Source of the DNA: an uncultured Lachnospiraceae bacterium
GTDB lineage: Bacteria; Bacillota; Clostridia; Lachnospirales; Lachnospiraceae
DNA: 39,281 nucleotides
Direction of reading: 5' to 3'
NCBI GenBank assembly: GCA_934402055.1
Contig: CAKRTC010000020.1
Span: 1 to 39,281 of the forward strand
The notes beneath the pieces are model-generated. The model saw nothing but the letters and a program-made list of their open reading frames with translations, was not told where the DNA came from and ran no database searches. Made by a program: the position numbers and the translations under genes. Positions 23,443 to 32,696 of this stretch are shown piece after piece (positions within the stretch are counted from its first letter, which is position 1; each line of letters starts with the position of its first letter).

Positions 23443-25109
23443 GCTTTTCTTCTCTTTTTCTTTCCGGTTTTTGCTAATTTCAAAAGCTCTGCCGCGTTAT
23501 CCGATACAGCCTTGGTGATCTCGGAGCCTCCCAGTAGTCTCGCAAGCTCAGCTATCGCTCCCTGTTCGTCAAGCTTTGAAATATCTGTTATATTTCTTCC
23601 GTCACGATTGGTCTTGCTTATAACAAAATGAGTATCCGCCATAGCAGCTATCTGCGGAAGATGCGAAACACATATCACCTGATGCTTCATACCTATGACA
23701 TCAAGCTTTTCCGCCACCTTTTGTGCGGTACGGCCGCTTATTCCGGTATCTATCTCATCAAATATCAATGTTGGCATATCATCCGTTGCCGCAAGCACTG
23801 TCTTGATGGCAAGCATAACTCTGGACAACTCTCCTCCGGATGCTACATCCTGAAGACACTTGAGCTTTTCGCCCGGATTGAGCGCAGACACAAAGCAAAC
23901 ATCATCCGAGCCCTCTGCCGTAGGCGTGACATCCTTAAACTCCATACTCAGCTTCGGATCCTCGAACCCCAGATCCTTAAGCTCTGTTTCTATTGCGCTG
24001 CAGAGCTTAAGTGCATATTCCTTACGCTTTTTGCTAAGTCCGTCACAAGCCTTGTTCAAGGCCTTCTCACATCTTTCCTTATCCGATCTTGCAGCTTCCT
24101 TTTTGATATCATACTCCTGCATCACAGCAAGCTCACTCTCAAGCTTTTCTCTGTAGCTTAATATGTCTGTGACTGTCTGACCGTATTTAAGCTCAAGTCG
24201 TCTGATGGTATCAAGCCTTTCCTCCGCTTCATCTATTGCCGCTTCATCTACCTCGAGATCATCCGAGTATGCGGCAAGATCAGCTATACATGAGCCCATT
24301 ACCGCCTGAGCGTCCATAAGCTCGTCGTATATGGCTTTAAGCTTGTCATCATAGCGCATAGCTCGCTCAAGCTCGGATACGGCACGTCCTGTATCACAAT
24401 CTTCGAGTATCGCCTTGGCTGCGCTTACTGATTCAAGTATGTTCCTTGCATTATTAAGCTTCTTGACGCGCCTGGCAAGCTCACTTTCTTCTTCCTCCTT
24501 AAGCTCTGCCGCATCTATCTCATTAAGCTCAAAGCTAAGCAGATCTATGCATCTTGCACGTTCCTTCTCATCAAGATCGAAGCCGGCATATCTTTTGGAT
24601 GCTTCACGGTAAGCATGATAGGCCTTTGCAGCCTCATCAAGCAGTCCGTTTATATCCGTTCCGGCATATTCGTCGAGTATCTCAAGATGCTTATGTTTAT
24701 CATTCAGATCGTAATACTCGTTCTGACCGTATACATCCAGGAGCAGTGCTGCTGCTTTTTTCAGTGTGGCAAGTGTGACCGTTTCATCATTGATACGGCT
24801 TATGCTCTTGCCCGGCATCAGCTTGCGGCTCACTATCAGCATTCCGTTTTCATCAGCATTTATGCCAAGCTCGGCAAGCTTTGCCTTGCGCTTTTCATCA
24901 AGTTCAAAGATAAGCTCGGCATAGGCATATTCGGCGCCTTCTCTTATCATGCCGGCATGTGCCTTGGCACCCAAAGCAAGCATGGCCGAGTCGATGATCA
25001 CAGACTTACCGGTTCCGGTCTCGCCGGTCAGTATATTCACGCCTTCACCGAAAGCGACCGAAGCCTTTCTTACAAGTGCTATATCTTTTACGTTTAATTC
25101 AAGCAGCAT
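23439..25109 (-). CDS. recN: DNA repair protein RecN
   Basis: An SMC-like ATPase of 556 residues recruited early to double-strand breaks. The Walker A motif is GETGTGKS at 29-36, the ABC signature is ASGGELSRVMLAIK near 450, and Walker B is LIFDEIDTGISG. A long coiled-coil middle (about 150-390) and a short basic tail follow. It starts 18 bases after argR ends, the normal argR-recN order of Clostridia. In spore formers spoIVB and spo0A often follow recN; here a PAP2-like gene follows instead. Confidence 0.97.
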   Translation of the reverse strand: MLLELNVKDIALVRKASVAFGEGVNILTGETGTGKSVIIDSAMLALGAKAHAGMIREGAEYAYAELIFELDEKRKAKLAELGINADENGMLIVSRKLMPGKSISRINDETVTLATLKKAAALLLDVYGQNEYYDLNDKHKHLEILDEYAGTDINGLLDEAAKAYHAYREASKRYAGFDLDEKERARCIDLLSFELNEIDAAELKEEEESELARRVKKLNNARNILESVSAAKAILEDCDTGRAVSELERAMRYDDKLKAIYDELMDAQAVMGSCIADLAAYSDDLEVDEAAIDEAEERLDTIRRLELKYGQTVTDILSYREKLESELAVMQEYDIKKEAARSDKERCEKALNKACDGLSKKRKEYALKLCSAIETELKDLGFEDPKLSMEFKDVTPTAEGSDDVCFVSALNPGEKLKCLQDVASGGELSRVMLAIKTVLAATDDMPTLIFDEIDTGISGRTAQKVAEKLDVIGMKHQVICVSHLPQIAAMADTHFVISKTNRDGRNITDISKLDEQGAIAELARLLGGSEITKAVSDNAAELLKLAKTGKKKRRKA

Positions 25110-25127
25110 ATCCTATTCTGTCCGTTA

Positions 25128-25577
25128 TCAATTATCTATGATGTCTCTGAGCTTCTTCATTACGTCAAGGCAGTCATCCACAGTTCTCACGGCTATCATA
25201 ATAGTATCATCTCCCGCGATACAGCCGAGCACCGAGTTGAAGGCCATTGCATCTATGGTCGTTGCCACAGCCATTGCCATACCTGTTACGGTCTTTACAA
25301 CAAGTATGTTTTGTGCCATGTCCATGGAAACAAATCCGTTCTTAAGTATATTAAGATACTTCTGTGAAAAATCCGTATTGCCGGGAACAGTCTTATATAC
25401 TGCCTTTCCGTCATTTCCTGTGACCTTGGTCAGCTTAAGTGCGCGTATATCTCTCGATACGGTTGCCTGAGTAACATCATAGCCCTCGGCATTAAGCTTT
25501 GCACAAAGCTCCTCCTGAGTCTCGATGTTGTATCTTCCGATCAGCTCTATTATCTTTGCCTGTCTTCCTACCTTCAT
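25128..25577 (-). CDS. argR: Arginine repressor
   Basis: A 149-residue transcription factor. The N-terminal winged helix (1-70) has the recognition block VTQATVSRDIRALKLTKV; the C-terminal hexamerisation and arginine-binding domain includes VLGCIAGDDTIMIAVRT with the GDDT arginine-contact motif. In Firmicutes it represses arginine synthesis and can activate catabolism. No arg genes are in the window; the position between nadK and recN is the conserved one. Confidence 0.97.
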   Translation of the reverse strand: MKVGRQAKIIELIGRYNIETQEELCAKLNAEGYDVTQATVSRDIRALKLTKVTGNDGKAVYKTVPGNTDFSQKYLNILKNGFVSMDMAQNILVVKTVTGMAMAVATTIDAMAFNSVLGCIAGDDTIMIAVRTVDDCLDVMKKLRDIIDN

Positions 25578-25592
25578 TTTACGATCCCACCT

Positions 25593-26423
25593 TTATACAT
25601 AACGCATTCTGTCTCGGAGAGTATCAAGGAACGATGTCTCTTTGAACCTTATGAATTTAGTAGTATGTCTTGCTTTTGTTACTATGAGTTCATCATCATA
25701 CTCAAGGTCTGTGCCGTCTGCTCCGTCGCATGAAACAAGCTGAGTATTATGCTTGGTCACTATCCTGATCCTGTCCGTCGGTGACAACACAAGCGGTCTT
25801 GTATTAATTGCATGCGGACATATAGGTGTTACAAGCAGAAGCTTTGCCGTTGGCTCTGCTATAGGTCCTCCTGCCGACATGGAATAACAGGTCGATCCCG
25901 TAGGGCTTGCTATCACAACTCCGTCGGCTCTGTAGGTATTGATCAGCGTATCGTTGATATAGAGTTCAAATGACATCATATGTACAAAATCATTTTTGCC
26001 TATCATAACATCATTGAGCGCATAGTCTCTGTATACACGCTTGCCGCCTCTGTATGCGGACGCACTGAGCATCATGCGTTCCTCTATCTTGAAATCATTG
26101 TTTATCAATCGGTCTATGATCTCATCATAATCATCTATACGTGTAAGCTCGGTAAGATAACCCATGTGACCTCTGTTGACACCGAGGAAAACAACATTTC
26201 TGTCGAGCGCTGCTCTGGATGCCCTGAGCATCGTTCCGTCTCCGCCGATAGTTATGACACATTCCGTCTCTTCCGGAATCTTGAATTCCCTATCCAGATA
26301 GCCCTCATGAATACCTACTGAAGCTCCTCTTTCTTTAAGGCCCTTTTCGAGTCTGTTTCTGACCGTTGAGATTGCTTTATTCTCGGTTGAATATTCACTT
26401 ATGATTATAAAAAAATTCTTCAT
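25593..26423 (-). CDS. nadK: NAD kinase
   Basis: Phosphorylates NAD to NADP using ATP or polyphosphate. It has 276 residues. The family motif GGDGT is at 60-64 (Asp62 catalytic), followed by LRASR. The NE-D-like motif reads LNDVMIGKNDF, and SPTGSTCYSMSAGGPI is the conserved substrate loop. The start overlaps the tlyA stop by 4 bases. It sits in the conserved tlyA-nadK-argR-recN block. Confidence 0.97.
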   Translation of the reverse strand: MKNFFIIISEYSTENKAISTVRNRLEKGLKERGASVGIHEGYLDREFKIPEETECVITIGGDGTMLRASRAALDRNVVFLGVNRGHMGYLTELTRIDDYDEIIDRLINNDFKIEERMMLSASAYRGGKRVYRDYALNDVMIGKNDFVHMMSFELYINDTLINTYRADGVVIASPTGSTCYSMSAGGPIAEPTAKLLLVTPICPHAINTRPLVLSPTDRIRIVTKHNTQLVSCDGADGTDLEYDDELIVTKARHTTKFIRFKETSFLDTLRDRMRYV

Positions 26424-27244
26424 TTATCCAAAGCTGCATGTGCCTCGGCTACGAGTCCTGCCATGTCCTCATGTCCGATGTTCACTGCGTCACTGTCATT
26501 AACATTGTTAGAAATATATATCAGATACTCTATATTGCCTTCAGGTCCCTTGACCGGACTGAAGGTGAGTCCCAGAACCGCAAAACCAAGCTCCTTACTC
26601 AGTTCTGCTATCTTCTCAACTACCTTTTCATGGATCTTGGTATCCCTTACCACGCCCTTCTTGCCGACCTCGTCTCTGCCTGCTTCAAACTGCGGCTTAA
26701 TAAGACATACCATACGTGCGTCCGGCTTCAGCAAAGGTTTGGCAGCCGGAAGTACCTTGTCCAAAGATATAAATGATACATCTACGGATGCAAAATCCAG
26801 CTCTTCATTATTGATATCGGAAGGCGTAATATAGCGGATATTCATCTTCTCCATGCATATTACTCTCTCGTCATTACGTAGCTTCCATGCCAGCTGTCCG
26901 TGTCCGACATCCACTGCAAATACCTTGATCGCACCGTTTTGCAGCATGCAGTCGGTAAAGCCTCCTGTAGATGCTCCGATGTCCATGCAGACCTTGCCGT
27001 TAACATCGACTCCGAAGCTTTCTATAGCCTTTTCAAGCTTAAGTCCGCCTCTCGATACATATTTAAGTGTATTGCCTCTGACCTCTATATTAAGCGGTAT
27101 ATCCTCTGCAAACATAGTGCCTGCCTTATCTTCCTTGACACCGTTAACATATACTATGCCGCTCATTATTATGGTCTTGGCCTTTTCTCTGCTCTCTGCG
27201 AAGCCCTGCTCCGTAAGCAGCACATCAAGTCTCTTTTTTGCCAT
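26420..27244 (-). CDS. tlyA: TlyA family rRNA methyltransferase
   Basis: A 274-residue protein with an N-terminal S4 RNA-binding domain (1-65, KRLDVLLTEQGFAESREKAK) and a C-terminal FtsJ-like methyltransferase. The SAM site is DIGASTGGFTDCML, with FAVDVGHGQLAWKLRND after it. TlyA enzymes 2'-O-methylate cytidines in 16S and/or 23S rRNA. A TGATG junction couples it to ispA; elsewhere dxs often lies between the two genes. Confidence 0.95.
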   Translation of the reverse strand: MAKKRLDVLLTEQGFAESREKAKTIIMSGIVYVNGVKEDKAGTMFAEDIPLNIEVRGNTLKYVSRGGLKLEKAIESFGVDVNGKVCMDIGASTGGFTDCMLQNGAIKVFAVDVGHGQLAWKLRNDERVICMEKMNIRYITPSDINNEELDFASVDVSFISLDKVLPAAKPLLKPDARMVCLIKPQFEAGRDEVGKKGVVRDTKIHEKVVEKIAELSKELGFAVLGLTFSPVKGPEGNIEYLIYISNNVNDSDAVNIGHEDMAGLVAEAHAALDK

Positions 27245-28146
27245 CAGAATTTCCTGTCAATAAGGCTTATGAGCAGCTCGTTAAGAAACTCATAATCACC
27301 TATACCTTTTATTATCTCCAATGCCTTGTCTGTATACGCGACAACATCCTTCTTTGACTGCTCGAGTCCGTAAAAGCTGAGCCAGGTGATCTTATTATTG
27401 GCTTCATCCGACCCTATAGGCTTGCCCAGCTCCTCAGCAGTAGATGTCACATCAAGTATATCGTCCTGTATCTGAAATGCCATGCCTATAGCATCCGCAG
27501 CCTCTTCCAAAGCAGCCACCGTACTATCGTCCGCACCTGCAAGCACAGCACCCATCATGAATGAAGCCTCTATCAGCGCGCCTGTCTTATGCTTGTATAT
27601 AAATTCAAGCTGCTCTCTGCTCGGTGCCTTGCCTGCGAGCTGAACATCAAGCGTCTGTCCGCCTATCATCCCGTAGACACCGGATTTTTTCGCCAGTATC
27701 TCTATGCACTTAAGCTTCTTGTCTACATCCGCAGTTGACTTTGATGCCGTCTCAAATGCATAGATCATAAGTGCGTCACCTGCGAGCGTTCCGAAATCCT
27801 CACCGAATTTTGCCCAGGTGCTCGGCACGCCTCTGCGCAGTGTGTCATTATCCATACACGGCAGATCATCATGTACAAGGGAAGAAGAATGTATCATCTC
27901 CATTGCCGCCATGATAGGAAATACCGCCTTCATCTCGGCATCGCTTAATTCCTCGGAGCCGTTGTTTCTGCACAATATATATGCACATTCCGTAAGCAGA
28001 GGTCTAAGTCTCTTGCCGCCGTTTCTGACGGAATAATTACTTGCTTCAAATATTATCTGCTGGAAGCCCTTCTCCTCGGGAAGATATTTCTCGAGTTCAC
28101 GGCTTATCGCAGCAGACCTTTCCTTCAATATGGTCTTAAGTTCCAT
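27244..28146 (-). CDS. ispA: Polyprenyl (farnesyl/geranyl) diphosphate synthase
   Basis: A 300-residue trans-prenyltransferase that condenses IPP with allylic diphosphates to give a C15 product. The first Asp-rich motif is DDLPCMD (93-99) followed by RRG; the second is DDILD (228-232). GGQTLDVQLAG is the helix-F signature of short-chain enzymes. The small residues before the first motif fit FPP rather than a long chain, but product length is inferred. It starts 1 base after xseB ends. Confidence 0.95.
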   Translation of the reverse strand: MELKTILKERSAAISRELEKYLPEEKGFQQIIFEASNYSVRNGGKRLRPLLTECAYILCRNNGSEELSDAEMKAVFPIMAAMEMIHSSSLVHDDLPCMDNDTLRRGVPSTWAKFGEDFGTLAGDALMIYAFETASKSTADVDKKLKCIEILAKKSGVYGMIGGQTLDVQLAGKAPSREQLEFIYKHKTGALIEASFMMGAVLAGADDSTVAALEEAADAIGMAFQIQDDILDVTSTAEELGKPIGSDEANNKITWLSFYGLEQSKKDVVAYTDKALEIIKGIGDYEFLNELLISLIDRKF

Positions 28147-28147
28147 A

Positions 28148-28348
28148 TCATTCCTCTTCGTTCAGTATCCTGATCTCTTTTTCTATCTTGTCAATACCTG
28201 CCTCGGCGTCCTTGATAAGCTTAAGCCCCCTCTCATAGAGTCTGAAGCTTTCTTCAAGTCCTGTCTCCTTGGCTTCCATCCTGTTTAATATTCCATCTAT
28301 CCGTTCGAGGCTTTCCTCGATAGATAATTTCTTATCTGTCTCACTCAT
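28148..28348 (-). CDS. xseB: Exodeoxyribonuclease VII small subunit
   Basis: A 66-residue helical-hairpin subunit. The core is SIEESLERIDGILNRMEAKETGLEES followed by ERGLKLIKDAE, matching XseB. It binds XseA to form exonuclease VII, which degrades single-stranded DNA from both ends. Its start overlaps the end of xseA by 8 bases. Confidence 0.95.
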   Translation of the reverse strand: MSETDKKLSIEESLERIDGILNRMEAKETGLEESFRLYERGLKLIKDAEAGIDKIEKEIRILNEEE

Positions 28349-29615
28349 AACTGATACTCTCCGCGGAGATGACCCTTGTACTTATACGTCCGTCCCTTAC
28401 ATATACATTCAGCATATCATCGGGTTTAAGCTCGCTTACGGAAGAAACGGTATGTCCGTTTTCATCACTTAAGAATCCGTAGCCTCCGCTTATTTTCTTT
28501 AAGGGTGACATCTCATCAAGCCTTACGGCATGTACGGCAAGGCTTTTCTTGCCTGCCTCCAGTTTTTCCGACATTTTCCCTGCAAGCAGCTGTCTGTCAA
28601 GCTTGGTCTTTGCCTTAAGCAACTCGGACTTATTATACATAAGTTGTTCCATACGAAGCCTTGCCGAATCGGTCTTGTGTCTGAAATCGTTCATAACGGA
28701 TCTCGGTGACAGACGTTCGAGCCTGTTATACTCTGACTTAAGTATGCTTCTTGCCATTTCCAGTGCAAAGCCCATATCATTCTTAAGCATCTGCTTCCTT
28801 GCACTCAGTTCTCCGATAAGCTCTTCCATATCAAAATTGGCAAGCTCGGCAGCTGCCGAAGGAGTCGGTGCTCTGAGATCCGCAACAAAATCGGCTATGG
28901 TAAAGTCCGTCTCGTGACCGACTGCGGATATGATAGGAGTCTCGGCTTCGAATACAGCCTGAGCGACACTCCTGTCGTTGAACGCCCACAGATCTTCTAT
29001 CGATCCGCCTCCGCGTCCTACTATCAGCACATCGAGTCCCATTTCATCCAGACGTCTTATGCCCTTTACTATACTTTCTGGAGCATTATCTCCCTGTACC
29101 AATGCAGGATATAATATAAGTTCCACATATGGATTCCGACGCTTGCTCACGTTGATTATATCTCTGATCGCGGCTCCGGTAGGCGATGTTACTATACCTA
29201 TCCTTTTACAGTACTGAGGTATAGGCTTTTTATAGATGTCCGCGAACATCCCCATCTCCCCAAGTTCTTCCTTAAGCTTAAGGAATCTCTCGTATAATTC
29301 GCCTGCTCCCGCAAGGACACAGTCTCTGACATACAATTGATAGCTTCCGTTTTTCTCGTATACGCTTATCTGTCCGGCAGCTTCTATCCGCTGCCCGTCC
29401 GCAAGCCTGAACTTAAGGCTCTGTCTGCTGCCTGCAAAAATCACACAATTAAGAGCCGCAAACTCATCCTTAAGCGTAAAGTAAATATGTCCGGTGCCGT
29501 GATACTTGCAGTTGGACACCTCTCCTCTGACCCTTATGCGATTAAGCGCATAATCTCTTGAGAACAGATTCTTGATATAATTATTTACCTGTGTGACGGT
29601 AAATGCCTCTGCCAT
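28341..29615 (-). CDS. xseA: Exodeoxyribonuclease VII large subunit
   Basis: A 424-residue nuclease subunit. It has an N-terminal OB fold (FTVTQVNNYIKNLF...GEVSNCKYHGTGHIYFTLKD) and a catalytic core with IGIVTSPTGAAIRDI, VGRGGGSIEDLWAFNDR and SAVGHETDFTIADFVADLRAPTPSAAAE. A coiled-coil C-terminus pairs with XseB. Overlap with xseB and the 9-base gap from nusB show one operon. Confidence 0.97.
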   Translation of the reverse strand: MAEAFTVTQVNNYIKNLFSRDYALNRIRVRGEVSNCKYHGTGHIYFTLKDEFAALNCVIFAGSRQSLKFRLADGQRIEAAGQISVYEKNGSYQLYVRDCVLAGAGELYERFLKLKEELGEMGMFADIYKKPIPQYCKRIGIVTSPTGAAIRDIINVSKRRNPYVELILYPALVQGDNAPESIVKGIRRLDEMGLDVLIVGRGGGSIEDLWAFNDRSVAQAVFEAETPIISAVGHETDFTIADFVADLRAPTPSAAAELANFDMEELIGELSARKQMLKNDMGFALEMARSILKSEYNRLERLSPRSVMNDFRHKTDSARLRMEQLMYNKSELLKAKTKLDRQLLAGKMSEKLEAGKKSLAVHAVRLDEMSPLKKISGGYGFLSDENGHTVSSVSELKPDDMLNVYVRDGRISTRVISAESISYE

Positions 29616-29624
29616 CTCCTGTTA

Positions 29625-30071
29625 TCAAGCCTCCGGCTGTACATTCTCCTGCCCGGCAGGAACATCCTTGCGAACAAAGTGTGCCAGCAGTCCGTTGATA
29701 AATGACGGTGCATCATCATTACAGTACAGCTTTGCAAGCTCTACTGCTTCATTGATCGCAACCTTGACAGGCACAGTGCCGTCATGGTTTATCTCGTATA
29801 CGGCAAGTCTGAGTATATTAAGCTCGGCTCTGCCCATATATCTGGTCTTCCAGCCCTTCGCCTTGGCATCGATCTCGGCATCAAGCTCAGCTTCCATAGA
29901 TCCGATCTCCGTTGCCTTGTTGATTATCGTATCCTGCTCCTTGTAGGTGACAGGAATATCGCAGGACTGCTCCATGTATTTCTCCACAAGTGTGCGTATA
30001 TCCTCACCTTCATGGAAGTCCAGTCCGAAAATTATCTTAAATACTTCTTCTCTTATCTCGTGCTTAGTCAT
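29625..30071 (-). CDS. nusB: Transcription antitermination factor NusB
   Basis: A 148-residue all-helical protein that binds boxA RNA with NusE (ribosomal S10) and supports rRNA transcription. Family features are TKHEIREEVFKIIFGLDF at the N-terminus, RAELNILRLAVYEI, VPVKVAINEAVELAKLYC and SFINGLLAHF. It lies between asp23 and xseA, the usual order. The C-terminus has a short Pro/Glu-rich tail. Confidence 0.96.
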   Translation of the reverse strand: MTKHEIREEVFKIIFGLDFHEGEDIRTLVEKYMEQSCDIPVTYKEQDTIINKATEIGSMEAELDAEIDAKAKGWKTRYMGRAELNILRLAVYEINHDGTVPVKVAINEAVELAKLYCNDDAPSFINGLLAHFVRKDVPAGQENVQPEA

Positions 30072-30084
30072 AGATGCTCACCGA

Positions 30085-30468
30085 TTAAATATTCTCTGCC
30101 GAGGTATCTATTCCGGCAACATTTACATTGATCTCGCTGACAGTAAGTCCTGTCATGCTTTCGATGGTGCTTCTTACCTTATCTTGTATCTTTGCGCTGA
30201 CATCCGGAATGTTGCAGCCGTACTTGATGATAACGGAAACCGTAAGCTTTACCACATCATCATTTACACTCATCTTAACTCCCTTATCGAGAGTCTTTCT
30301 GCCGAGCATTGCAACTATCTCGTCTGTAGAGCTTCCTGCCATTCCCGACACTCCGTCTATATCGGTTGCCGCAAGGGCTGCAATACATCTGATAACATCA
30401 TCTGCGATCTTGATGCTGTCTTCGTGCTCTTTATTGTCATTAAGTGTAATATTTATATTATCTGCCAT
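30085..30468 (-). CDS. Asp23/Gls24 family envelope stress protein
   Basis: A 127-residue cytoplasmic protein with the DUF322 core: IKIADDVIRCIAALAATDIDGV, then KLTVSVIIKYGCNIPDVSAKIQDKVRSTIESMTGL and VNVNVAGI-like strands. Family members coat the membrane or respond to envelope stress, but the exact role is unsettled. ATG at 30468 is chosen because GAGGAGG lies 5-6 bases before it; a longer frame exists but would run into the promoter. It heads the nusB-xseA block. Confidence 0.9.
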   Translation of the reverse strand: MADNINITLNDNKEHEDSIKIADDVIRCIAALAATDIDGVSGMAGSSTDEIVAMLGRKTLDKGVKMSVNDDVVKLTVSVIIKYGCNIPDVSAKIQDKVRSTIESMTGLTVSEINVNVAGIDTSAENI

Positions 30469-30504
30469 AACTGCCTCCTCATTGTCGTATTTGAGAGTTA
30501 AATC

Positions 30505-30513
30505 ATTATACCA
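30505..30513 (-). promoter_or_regulatory. Extended -10 promoter of the asp23-nusB block
   Basis: On the minus strand TGGTATAAT (30505-30513) is an extended -10 with no good -35. It is positioned about 35 bases before the asp23 start. Confidence 0.6.
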
Positions 30514-30537
30514 TACTGTGCATAAAATATACATTAT

Positions 30538-31206
30538 TCATGTACAGATTTTATCCTTGATTTTGTCATAGGAGGATTGCTTTATTCCGTTAACCTTCAT
30601 AATATCCTGAGGCGATGCAAATGCTCCTCTTTGTTCTCTGTAGTTGATAATGTCATTTGCCCTCTTTTCTCCTATGCCGTCAAGCTTCATAAGTTCCGAC
30701 TTATCGGCGGTATTTATATTTATGAGTCCTGCCTTTCTTTCCGCCTCTGCCGCAGCAAGCTCTGTGCTCTCCTTAAGTGCCTGCTCCAGATACCCTTCCT
30801 CACATACAGCCATCAGTTCTTCCCTGACCGTTGCTTTGATCAAGGCTCTCAGTTTCTCCTCGGCATCAGATGAAAAAGCATTGACCTCTACTCCGCCTTG
30901 TCCGTATGCGGTATAAGAGGTATCACCCGTTTGCGCCTCTTTATTATCCGAAGCATTTCCGCTGGAATCTCCCGGCGTTTCCGCACCGGCTTCCGGATCC
31001 GCAGCAGGCTTGCCGCTGCCTGTGACGGAAGAGTCCTCCGACAAAGCTTCCCCTGCTATAAGTATCCCTCCTCCGGAATCATTTCCCGAAAATGCTTCTC
31101 CGCTCAAAACATAAAAAGCAGCCGATACAACTATACCGACTGCAATTATTATATACTTGATATACTTTATTTTTTTCATGGCAATGTGCCGACCGGATAT
31201 CAGCAA
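30538..31206 (-). CDS. comEA: ComEA family helix-hairpin-helix DNA-binding protein
   Basis: A 222-residue membrane-anchored DNA receptor candidate for transformation. One transmembrane helix lies near the N-terminus (YIIIAVGIVVSAAFYVL), then a long Gly/Ser/Glu-rich linker, an Ala/Glu helical stretch, and a C-terminal tandem helix-hairpin-helix (about 160-222, NINTADKSELMKLDGIGEKRANDIINYRE...). The SLBB domain found in many ComEA proteins is not seen. The start is uncertain: TTG at 31206 has GGAG 8 bases before it, while the internal ATG at 31179 lacks a clear site. No other com genes are in view. Confidence 0.85.
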   Translation of the reverse strand: MLISGRHIAMKKIKYIKYIIIAVGIVVSAAFYVLSGEAFSGNDSGGGILIAGEALSEDSSVTGSGKPAADPEAGAETPGDSSGNASDNKEAQTGDTSYTAYGQGGVEVNAFSSDAEEKLRALIKATVREELMAVCEEGYLEQALKESTELAAAEAERKAGLININTADKSELMKLDGIGEKRANDIINYREQRGAFASPQDIMKVNGIKQSSYDKIKDKICT

Positions 31207-31254
31207 TCTGCTTACTCCATAATAACGCCGTTTGCAGAAAAAAACAAATATGAT

Positions 31255-31731
31255 TTATGCCTTTGCTTCTTCTTTTGCTGCCTCTTTCGGAAGCTCTGCC
31301 GTACAGCAGGGGCAGCGTGTCGCCTTTACGTTTATCTTTGAAAAGCAATACGGGCACTCCTTCTCCTTAGGTGCTTCCTCAGGCTTATCTGCCTCAAGCA
31401 AAGAACGAAGCTTGTTTACCTGCTTTACAAAAACAAATACGATAAACAAAAGTATAACAAAATTGATAACATCAGTAATAAACTGGCCGTACTTAAGCAA
31501 GGCGGCATCTCCGGCCTCGGCAAGACTGTCATAGTGGTTGCCGTCAAGAGCGATAAACATATTTGAAAAATCGATCTTTCCTACGGCAAGTCCCACTATA
31601 GGCATAAATATGTTGTCTACAAGTGACTTGACTATGGTAGCAAAGGTGCCGCCGATCATAATACCGACAGCCATATCGATCATATTGCCCTTTACCGCAA
31701 ACTCTTTAAACTCGTTTAAGAACTTCTTCAT
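31255..31731 (-). CDS. mscL: Large-conductance mechanosensitive channel with zinc-ribbon tail
   Basis: A 158-residue pentameric membrane channel that opens under membrane tension to release solutes in hypo-osmotic shock. The N-terminal helix and TM1 are MKKFLNEFKEFAVKGNMIDMAVGIMIGGTF; TM2 is about residues 84-104. After TM2 comes a cytoplasmic tail with CPYC (126-129) and CPCC (140-143), a four-cysteine zinc-ribbon arrangement absent from E. coli MscL but present in some Clostridia (recalled, not checked). The start follows GGAGGAAGGGG. Confidence 0.96.
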   Translation of the reverse strand: MKKFLNEFKEFAVKGNMIDMAVGIMIGGTFATIVKSLVDNIFMPIVGLAVGKIDFSNMFIALDGNHYDSLAEAGDAALLKYGQFITDVINFVILLFIVFVFVKQVNKLRSLLEADKPEEAPKEKECPYCFSKINVKATRCPCCTAELPKEAAKEEAKA

Positions 31732-31793
31732 ATCGTTCCCCTTCCTCCGTGAATAAGTTGCTTATACTTTTGTTTATGATCAAAGCCGGTTTT

Positions 31794-32678
31794 TTAAGCC
31801 TTTTCCATCATCTCACGTATTTCTTCCGGCGTAAACTTATATTTTTTCGAACAGAAATGACACTGAAGCTCTATATCCTTGCCCTCATCTATCATATCCT
31901 GAAGTTCTTTCTTACCTACGCTTAAAAGCGCCTTCGAAACACGGTCTCTTGTACAGTCACATTCAAAGCAGCAAGGCATACTGTCATTTATCTTAAGATC
32001 AAACTCTCCGAGTACAAATCTAAGTATATCCTCCGGACTCATATCCTTATCAAGCATGGATGTAATGCTTGATATCTCTCCGATACGTTTCTCAAGCTTA
32101 TCGATTATCTCATCGCTTGCGCCCGGCATAAGCTGTATCATAAATCCGCCTGCCTGACGAACGGTATTATCCTTATTCATGAGCACTCCGAGCGCTACTG
32201 TCGAAGGCACCTGCTCGCTTGTCGCAAGATAATAAGTAAGATCCTCTGCGATCTCTCCTGTAACAAGTATGGTCTGTCCTACATACGGCTCTTTAAGACC
32301 GATGTCCTTGATAACAGAAAGCACTCCGAGATCAAGTGCTCTGCCGACATCAAGCTTGCCTTTTTCATTAGGAGGCAGCATAACACCCGGGTTATTGACA
32401 TAGCCCTTGACATGTCCCTTACTGTCTGCAGTTACCAGCAGTCCTCCTATAGGCCCGTCGCAATTGATCTTAAGTGTAAGAAGATCCTTGTCATTCTTCA
32501 TATCACTGCCCATCATAAGTGCGCCCGTCATCAGTCTGCCGAGTGCGGCAGTCGCTACCGGTGAGGTGTTATGAAGTATCCTTGCAGTCTCTACCGTTTC
32601 CCTTGTTGTTGCCGCAAAGGCTCTGATCATACCTTCCGCAGCCGTTGCTCTTATAATATAATCCTTATTTTCCGACAT
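31794..32678 (-). CDS. hslO: Redox-regulated chaperone Hsp33
   Basis: A 294-residue holdase activated by oxidative unfolding. The N-terminal domain carries the DYIIRATA start, HNTSPVATAALGRLMTGALMM and the GGLLVTAD-GHVKGYV region. The C-terminal zinc site keeps all four cysteines: CDC in FECDCTRDRV (about 236-240) and CHFC near 272. The ATG follows AAGGAAGTG. It sits between the pseudouridine synthase and mscL genes. Confidence 0.97.
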   Translation of the reverse strand: MSENKDYIIRATAAEGMIRAFAATTRETVETARILHNTSPVATAALGRLMTGALMMGSDMKNDKDLLTLKINCDGPIGGLLVTADSKGHVKGYVNNPGVMLPPNEKGKLDVGRALDLGVLSVIKDIGLKEPYVGQTILVTGEIAEDLTYYLATSEQVPSTVALGVLMNKDNTVRQAGGFMIQLMPGASDEIIDKLEKRIGEISSITSMLDKDMSPEDILRFVLGEFDLKINDSMPCCFECDCTRDRVSKALLSVGKKELQDMIDEGKDIELQCHFCSKKYKFTPEEIREMMEKA

Positions 32679-32696
32679 ATATATTCACTTCCTTTT

